The notes under the pieces were generated by a model, which saw only the letters and a program-made list of their open reading frames with translations, did no database searches and had not been told where the DNA came from. Positions 56,431 through 64,000 of a DNA stretch of 64,000 nt are shown here, piece after piece. Made by a program: the position numbers and the translations under genes. Source of the DNA: Mallotus nudiflorus (taxonomy: Eukaryota > Streptophyta > Magnoliopsida > Malpighiales > Euphorbiaceae); assembly GCA_947683625.1 (NCBI GenBank), contig CANTUR010000044.1:1054001-1118000 (forward strand), written 5' to 3'. The number at the start of each line of letters is the position of its first letter. Positions within the stretch are counted from its first letter, which is position 1.

Positions 56431-57224
56431 TATATTTAAGTCCCTCTGTTTATAGGTATAAAATAGTTTAATCCCTAATTTTTAATAAAATAAAATAATT
56501 TAGTCTTTCAATTTTTTTAATTATTTAAAATTTACAATGTCAATACTAACTACATTTTAGATATGTCCACATAACTCATCAAAATATATATATATATTGA
56601 AATATACAAAACACACTAACTCAAAACTCAAATTGTAATTTTAATAAATTTATAAATACTCATAAATTTAATTTATATTCATTCTTTTACTTAATTTTAT
56701 TAACTTTGGTTCCATTTAAAATTAGTATTATCCAAAACAAAAGTAATATATAAAATAAATTACTTTGAAAGAAGGTAAATTAATGAAATCAAACATAAAA
56801 AATAAATTACAAAAAAATAAAATTGATAAATATTAAGTAATTTATTAAAATTATAATTTGACTTTTAAATTTTAAAATGTTGATAAGCCATGTGTAACTA
56901 TTGACAATTTAATAAAAATTATAATGTAAAATAATTAAAAATTAAAAAGAACAACATTTTTTATTTTATTAAAATAAAAGGGATTAAAGTGTTAGTTTTA
57001 TATAAAATACAAAGGGTAAAATGTTTAGTTTTTATAAAATAGACGGAAAAAATGTCCTAACCTTAAAAATACTAACATTAAATTTGAATTAAGTCAAATT
57101 TCAAGAAGATAACTGTAATTTGCCCTAAATTTTAAGTGAACTAACTAAACGTTAGTTGTTATGAAATTAATATTGCATTAATATTATAAATTTTTAAATT
57201 AATGTATAATTTTGTCAAATTAAT

Positions 57225-57229
<5 letters not shown>
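56431..57229. other. AT-rich DNA without recognised features
   Basis: Contains words such as AATAGTTTAATCCC and GACGGAAAAAATGTCC but no coding similarity. Confidence 0.5.

Positions 57230-57296
<67 letters not shown>
57230..57296. repeat. (TA)n microsatellite
   Basis: About 33 uninterrupted AT units. The ORF at 57202-57417 runs through it and is spurious. Confidence 0.95.
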
Positions 57297-57299
<3 letters not shown>

Positions 57300-58535
57300 A
57301 CCAAAACCCAAGCCCAACAAGTCCCAATGGAACAAAGAATTAATGAGAGTCCAAGAAGGCCCAATGACAAGTCCAAGCTATAAGGGGTTTCAAAAGAACT
57401 TATTTGGAGCTATTTAAAGCATATAGAGAGCCTAAGTTGATGAGATCCCAAGTTCAAGCCAAAAACATCTAAATGTTCAAGAAGTTTTGAATGGTGATAT
57501 AAAAGATTTTTGGAGAGTTCAGGAACATCCAAATACAAATCAAACCCAATGAAGGATCAAAGGAGGCTTATATAATCATGTTAACTTCATTAAAACAAGT
57601 GGAAGACATTGAAAAAGCTTTTGTGATAACCATCATAAGTGCGATAACCGTCATGGCAACTACTTCTAATCATACGTAATTGTTGTGAAACATTATGTGA
57701 CAACCATCACAGCCACTACTTCCTAAAAGTAGTTAAATGTAAACTAATGAATTGAATGCTTGGAATAACAACTCCACACGACTTGGCACATGTTTTAAAG
57801 CCTTTCAACAACCATATTTCATAGAATAAGGAATCTTTGAACACTATGCAACATCAAGACTACGTGCATTAGTCAAATGGGAGTTAGAATGTTGTTTAAT
57901 GTCATTAATTAGTATAGGGAATTGATGTTAGGGATGTAAATGGTAGGTTAGTGGGTTAAACAATTATATGTATTATTGTCTACCATTAAAGTGTGAGCTT
58001 GGTCTTGTATCTATATAAATAAGACCTCATTTCCTTTGTATGCAATGTTGAATTTGAGTTATGGTATATTGAATTTCTTTTGATGAGAAATTTGTTTTGA
58101 AGTTCTTACATGAACTTTGTGGCTTATTAAGCCTAGTTAGGTTTGTGGTGTCAAAATCCAAAACCCCTTCTTCTTCTTGGCTTACTAAACTTGTTTGTTT
58201 GTTTGTTTGGAAGATTGGAAGTCTAATTTAGATCTTTATCCTTGTTGGTAAAAGGTTAAGTTAGTTATTCTATTCATCTTATCTCATTCTTGAACGATCC
58301 AAAAGAAGTCTTAATCTTGGAAAGTAATAATTTCTACATACCAAACTTATCATATATCATTATCTATTAGGAATTTTGAATTGAAACTATTGGATTTTCA
58401 TCATATATATAACCACGTACTTCACACGTGAACAAAAAATTGTTTAGACTTGTGATAGTAAGTAAATTATTACACGTACTTTGCATGTGAACAAAAAATT
58501 GCTTAGACTCATGATAGTAAAGAAATTATTAAACA

Positions 58536-58536
<1 letters not shown>
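57297..58536 (+). other. Possible LTR remnant
   Basis: Begins with CCAAGCCCAACAAGTCCCAA-type sequence and has TATATAAATAAGACC near 58010 followed by an AATGTTGAATTTGAG leader-like stretch, a U3-TATA-R texture. GTGATAACCATCA/GCGATAACCGTCA repeats occur near 57620-57655. Ends and partners were not found, so the call is weak. A short duplication with ACACGTACTTYRCAYGTGAA lies at 58410-58500. Confidence 0.25.

Positions 58537-58590
<54 letters not shown>
58537..58590. repeat. (ATT)n microsatellite
   Basis: About 18 ATT units. Confidence 0.95.
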
Positions 58591-58592
<2 letters not shown>

Positions 58593-59510
58593 ATGAAAGT
58601 TTTTAAAATAATAAAAGTGTTACTTATTTATATAACAATTTGATATTAACTTAATATAATTATGATTTGTTGCAATTTTGATAAAATTTTTATTTAAATA
58701 ATTATATGATATTCTTTCAGTAATTTTTATAATTAATATTATGATATGCTTTCAGTACTTTTTATAATTAATATTTTTCTTAACTCTATAACTAATTTTA
58801 TATAAAACAATATTAATGGTATAATTAATAATGAGATAATAAAAAAATTATTAGTTATTTTCTTAATAAAAATTTAAGAATAATAAAAAAGTTATATTTT
58901 ATTTATATAACAATTTAAATATAACAACCTCATTAAACTTATAATTTATCACAATTTTAGTAAATTTTTTATTTGAGCAATGACACTTTATTTCTTCAAT
59001 ATTTTTACTTTATTTCTTCAATATTTTTAATATTAATACTTTTCTTTACTCAAAAAGTAATTTAATGTATTTTTTATTTCAACTACTAATTAAATGATAA
59101 AGATTAATTACTTTAATTTGAACTATATTTTATTAAATTTTTAAAAAAATCTAAAAACAATAATGTACTGTTTTTCTATAGACATACTACTCCAAAACAA
59201 ATTATATGCTCTATTTTTTAAAATATGATTACATATACAAGATAAATAAATTTTAATTAATTTAATTATAATTATTTACTTAATAAACTTTAATTTAATA
59301 ATTACTTAAAAATAATAAGAGTATTATTTTATTTATATGTCAATCTAATTTTTCAATTTTGATAGTGTTACATTATAACATTGTAGTTTATTGTAATTTT
59401 AATAAATTTTTTATTTGAACAATTATACAATATTCTTTCAATATTATTATTTATTATTATCAGAATAATAATGTAATTTTATAAATTTGATAGAGTTATA
59501 ATATAGTAAT
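58591..59510. other. AT-rich DNA without recognised features
   Basis: Very low GC and loosely repeated phrases (CTTTCAGTAMTTTTTATAATTAATATT at 58710-58780, read as two copies). Nothing coding. Confidence 0.5.
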
Positions 59511-60400
59511 TGTAGACGGCGGGATTCAGTGTGCGCTTAAGTGTTTGGTGACCATTACACTATGTGGCTCAAGACTCACTCGGGAGATACAATTAAGGTT
59601 TAAAGCCTAAATCAGAAATAAAGTCACCACCTGAATAAAATCCAGAATATATTTCATAGCTACTAGATCCCACGGAAGTTCCAAATAGTTGTCTTCAGAG
59701 ACTAGGTTCGGAAACTAGGTATGAGTTTTTTGAAATATCCACTGAACCTTGTGGCTGTCTTCGTTTGTGTTTTATGTTTTACTACTTTTAATTATTAAAT
59801 TATTTCTTTATTTACATAAAAATTTGCAGTTGCCTCCAATCAATTTCCAAATTTAATGATTAAGTCTAAGTTTGTAATTAATTACATTTTCATGCAACTT
59901 TGGTGTGATTCACAATATTTATCATAAATTATATACATCCATCCATGATAACAAAATAAATAAATAAATAAATAGAAGAAACAATTATGCAAAGAAAGGA
60001 GGGAGAAGAAATGAGTTGCAATCGATTTTACACACAAAAAAAAATAAAAAAAATAAAAATTGAAACAAACCTAAAATTAATTTGCACAGTAGCTAAAATG
60101 CTCTGAAACTAAAAAATTAAATTAGTTCTCCAAAAGAAAGAAAGAAAAAAACCTACAAGTAAATGATGAAGTTAGTTCCACAAAATAAAATAACTGTATA
60201 AATAAAAATAACAATTAAAAACTAAATTAATTTTATATACAAAATTCTGCCATTCACTTTACCCTACAATTAAGAATTCCAAAATTTACTAAATTTGTTA
60301 AAATTATTTCTTGAAACTAAAAATTAAATCTAAAATTACTTAAAACATTTAATATTAAATAACCTAACTTTACTAAATTAATTAAAGGATAAATGACAGT
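59511..60400 (-). mobile_element. Degraded Tat-family LTR (partial)
   Basis: Starts TGTAGACGGCGGGATTCAG and follows the LTR order: GTGTTTGGTGACCA, CTCAAGACTCACT, TAGATCCCACGGAAGTTCC, AGGTTCGGAAACTAGGTATG, and TTTTAATTATTAAATTATTTC near 59786. Similarity fades after about 60,000 and the GTGTCTACA end was not found, so the inner limit is approximate. Confidence 0.6.
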
Positions 60401-62431
60401 TTAATTCATATATCTTTAATTAACTTAATCACCATTAATTATAGTAAATGAAAATAGAAATAAATATATTGCACATATGTAATAAAAAAAATTAATAATC
60501 AAAAATAAAAATAACATAATAAAATAAATAAAAAATAATCTCAATAATACAATGAAATATAATCAAATATATAAAACAAACTTAGAATGAAAACAGAATA
60601 TAAATTACACAAAATAACGGAAAATAAAAAATTAAAAAAATAATAAAATAACATAAATATAAGTAGAAATTAAATTTAAGAAAAGTAATGCAATACAAAT
60701 ATATAAATTAAATATAAATTAAAAATAAATAAAAATAAAAAATAACTAAATATCGTTTAAATATATAAATTAAATAAAAATAAATAAAAAGCAAATAAGA
60801 ATAAAATAAAATATAAAATTAAAGTGGTAACAGTAGCCATTGACATTGTTGTTGTTACCAATCAAAACAAAAAAAAAAAAATCAAAACTAGTACTGTGCA
60901 CCTGGCAGATCGGATCGATTTGAATTTGAATATTTGGTTCCAATTGGTTTCAGAAATGGTTATGTATAAGTCAAACTGTGCAGGATTATTATGTTCAACT
61001 GATAGTTTGGTTATCCAAAATTTTCAAATTAGACGGATCGGTTTATTCAGATCGGCTCGGATTGATTTTACCCATTAAAATTAAGCCCAAAAGTAAAATT
61101 ATATTAATTTTTCATAATTTAGTGGGCTTGGCCCATGTTTTACAAGACCAAAATACTAGCCCAAAGATTAAACAAAATCATAATTACAATTAAAAGTTTA
61201 TCCTAATATAACTATATGATTAAATAACTATTATATGACTTAATTACAATTACAAAAATAATTTCTAATCATACGATATGCTATACAGTTTTAAAAAATT
61301 CATGTGCTATGCATATTTAGTTAACAAAAAGCCAAAAATAATAGGAGTCCTTTCAAAAAATAATAGAATTTCTAAATTCTTGGATAAATGTAACAAAAAC
61401 AAAGAGTGTTAAATTTTGAATAACACTGAAATGTGAATTATTAAAAGCAAGAAAAATGAGATGAGTGTCAGAATATGTGCTTTAAATCAACAAGAGAATG
61501 GTAATAATATAGTTTCTAACAACAATAGGAATGTGACCTAAGAAACTTTGCAAACCATTCTACTATTTAAAACATAAAGGTAATATAGGTGGAAGCCTCA
61601 TCATTGATTCATCTCATATAACAAATAGAGAAAAATAAACAAAGAGATATGAATTAAAGCATCAAATAGAAACAATATAACTCTTTCTGCAAGTCTCCAA
61701 CATTATCACCATCAATCGCTTACATATGCAACCTTAACAATTCAAATAAAAACCTGAAGTAGCAACCATTAGTGTCATAAAATATGCAACAAAATGTTAA
61801 TGGGAAGCTCAGAGTTTGGAAATCAAGTCATGCATAGAAAATGCAACCACATTTCCAGCAGTAATAAAGAAAATAAGCTACAAGGGAAACTTAAGCAAAA
61901 CATTCACTTAATTGACTCAATTTAAGGTGGGTGGAAGCAATCATTATAGCCTCTAAATGAACAAATGAATGAAATAACAACATTGTGAAAAACATGCAAG
62001 TAGTGCTCATGCAATGGAGGTCACATTCAAAAAAAAAAAAAGAATGCAACAATAACATTATGAACAACATACAAGTCATGCTTAGTAGTGGAGGTTACAT
62101 TTAAGGCAACTAGATCTAATATAAAATATTCACAGGCATAGGCGATAAATAGAATCATAAGCAACTAGTATAATTGAGCTATCTGCTAAAAAATTTATTG
62201 CAAAATGCAATAGTAAAATCAATTAGGAATTAAAAAAAAGGATGAAGCAATTGTTATAGTTAGCCTAAGACTAACTGATGGTAAATCTGCAACATATAAA
62301 AGCACAATGTTAGTAAATGTGACAAAAAAAATCAGAAAGTTATTAAAAAAACACAAACTGAAATTTACCTTTCTCAAAGTTCTTTAACTCCTAAATTGCC
62401 TTTTCAATTGAAATAGGCTTACTACCTTTTC
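60401..62431. other. AT-rich DNA without recognised features
   Basis: A patch at 60900-61080 (GGCAGATCGGATCGATTTG; GATCGGTTTATTCAGATCGG) has higher GC and repeated GATCGG words. No gene recognised. 61891-62079 ORF is not supported. Part may be the 3' flank of the hAT element. Confidence 0.45.
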
Positions 62432-64000
62432 TTAGCCAACCAGAGGTGTAAATAATTGCTTTAATTTTGGAGTCAAAGAACTCTTAAAGACATCAAGTGC
62501 TCTTTTAAATGTACTAAAATCACTTTTAGAAGCAACTATTGCGATGGGAATAGCCAAAACATCACAAGCAAGTTTAGAAAGAATGAGGAATCTCTTGTAA
62601 TTCAATTTCCACCACCTTAATACATTAAAGTTCTTATCTTTTTCAATAATTGCTTCATTCAGGTATAAATCAAAATAACTTTTTTTTACTTCCACTACCT
62701 AAACCCACCTCCATTTTCTAGTTCTTAAAATAGGCTTTTAAAATAAAAACATTTTTCCTAAAAGCAGGTAACTTATCACTTAAATCAAATTAGCTAAGAG
62801 CTTCAGATTCAAAAAAACAACTCTGAGAACCAAAATCATTGATAGGTTTGTATAAGGCAACATAATCATTAAATAGTTCATAAAGGGTAGTTTTAATACT
62901 AGTGTATAAGTTGCCACCTTATAATTCTTTATAAATTTTATTTAAGGAGAATTATATGCATTCATGTTTGTACCTAGGATCTAGAATGTTAGCAATGAAA
63001 ATTAGATGGTTCTTTTTTTAAGGTCACCCTATTACTTGTTAAAACTTGGACTTCATGCTAATTCTCATCTACCTTACAAATAAATCTCCTGATTATTGCC
63101 ATTCATTTAGAATGTAGAACAAGTTTGAAATTTCATTAAAAAATAAATTGGCAGTAATAAATTGAGAACTATAAATTCTTAAAATCAATTCATATAAATG
63201 CTATAGAAACTTAACATACTATTTCATAGCTTGCCAATCCTCAAAACTAGGAGCATGGTAAACCAAATCTGCCCTAAAAACTAAATTCTTATTCTAAAAA
63301 AATGTGGCCTTTTCATAATTACATGCAGTCCTTAACATTAAGTAGGTTAAGTTCCACCTTATGGGAACATCAAGTGATAAATTTGATTTGCAATCAACAC
63401 CTACCAAATCACTACATTCCTTAAATTTTTCTCAATTTAGCAAGTGAGTTTTTAACATACCTAACAACTTCTCTTACCCTTTAAATAACTAGGTTAACAT
63501 CTTTCAAACCCTCATTAACAACAAGATTAAGAATATATACAATGCACCTAATATGTACATACTTAGCTCTAATTGAGCCCACTCTCTAAGTTAACAATTT
63601 CTTTTTAAAATAAGGCATTTTTATGTCATTAGAGGAGGCAATGTTAACTGTCATACTAAAAATATTCCTTAAACCCCATCCTAGGAAGCAGTTTGCTAAA
63701 GCTTTAGCTATATACTCCCCTCTATATGCAAAAATAGGTATAAATGATATAATTGTTTCGTGAAGCCTCCACTCATTATTAATGAAATGTGTTGTAATGC
63801 ACATATAATTGATTCTTTGAATAGAAGTCTGGGAATCCATGGTCAAGATAACCCTTTGAGAATATTCTTTGAAAAAATGTTCAATTTAAGTCTCTCATCC
63901 ATATAAGAATTAAAATAATCCCTATTAATTGTCCACTTAGAGGGGATCTTAAACCTAGGGCATGCAATAGAAACAAAGTTCTTAAAACCCTCCCTTTTAA
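62432..64000 (-). pseudogene. hAT-family transposase pseudogene (runs off the window)
   Basis: Minus-strand pieces in order: FKIPSKWTINRDYFNSYMDE near 63955-63890; the ORF 63846-63586 with MTMDSQTSIQRINYMC, then CITTHFINNEWRLHETI and NIASSNDIKMPYFKKK (matching the hAT core with the first catalytic Asp region and the VDNASSND block, here VNIASSND); a middle stretch with stops (LVFRADLVYHAPSFEDWQAM near 63260); and the C-terminal dimerisation domain in 62695-62432 (DLYLNEAI, NVLRWWKLNYKRFLILSKLA, AIPIAIVASKSDFSTFKRAL). hAT transposases cut and paste DNA elements. Many stops and frameshifts make it inactive. The N-terminal BED zinc finger would be beyond 64000. No terminal inverted repeat was identified. 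Confidence 0.85.

Overview
This is nuclear DNA of a flowering plant, most likely a eudicot. The sequence is strongly AT-rich, coding exons are split by short GT-AG introns, and only two intact host genes are visible. Both lie in one small gene island at 31.9-35.7 kb: a YCF54/LCAA-type chloroplast cyclase-subunit gene (+ strand, three exons) and a reticulon-like (RTNLB) ER membrane protein gene (- strand, five exons), arranged tail to tail. Everything else I could recognise is mobile or formerly mobile DNA, mostly broken.

Layout. 1-3481: 3' end of a Ty1/copia element of Sirevirus type (RT and RNase H remnants, several polypurine tracts, 3' LTR with a 192-bp tandem repeat). About 4.45-11.19 kb: an endogenous pararetrovirus (Caulimoviridae), inactivated and circularly permuted, next to a TA/CA microsatellite. 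11.8-13.4 kb: a degraded gene fragment and a solo LTR of the same copia family. 14.3-15.4 kb: simple and degenerate repeats. 15.98-18.74 kb: a solo LTR (family B, reverse orientation). 19.0-20.88 kb: a solo LTR of the Tat family found intact further on. About 20.9-31.5 kb: a roughly 10.6-kb structure bounded by 1.4-1.5-kb inverted repeats and containing a cytochrome P450 gene fragment, a copia-type solo LTR and tandem repeats. 31.9-35.7 kb: the host genes. 36,163-56,425: a 20.3-kb Ty3/gypsy element of the Tat lineage on the minus strand, with perfect CTAAA target duplications, PBS, gag-pro-RT-RNaseH-aRNaseH-integrase, and two plant-type, intron-containing genes on the opposite strand between pol and the 3' LTR (one plant mobile domain-like, one DUF7745-like). 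A 3.2-kb solo LTR with its own ATTTC duplication sits inside the first of these. 57-62 kb: microsatellites, AT-rich DNA and another degraded Tat-family LTR. 62.4-64 kb: a hAT transposase pseudogene that runs off the window.

How it fits together. The nesting gives a relative history: the Tat element carried its antisense cargo when it inserted, and a family-B retrotransposon later landed in exon 2 of the cargo gene and collapsed to a solo LTR. The most unusual signals are (i) clusters of a GAGGCGATCGCCTC palindrome shared by both Tat LTRs, intron 1 of one cargo gene and the promoter of the other; (ii) a pararetrovirus combining a badnavirus/tungrovirus-type cysteine motif with a caulimovirus-type viroplasmin domain; (iii) the long-inverted-repeat structure carrying a P450 fragment. 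All family assignments were made by eye from translated motifs; no database search was possible.
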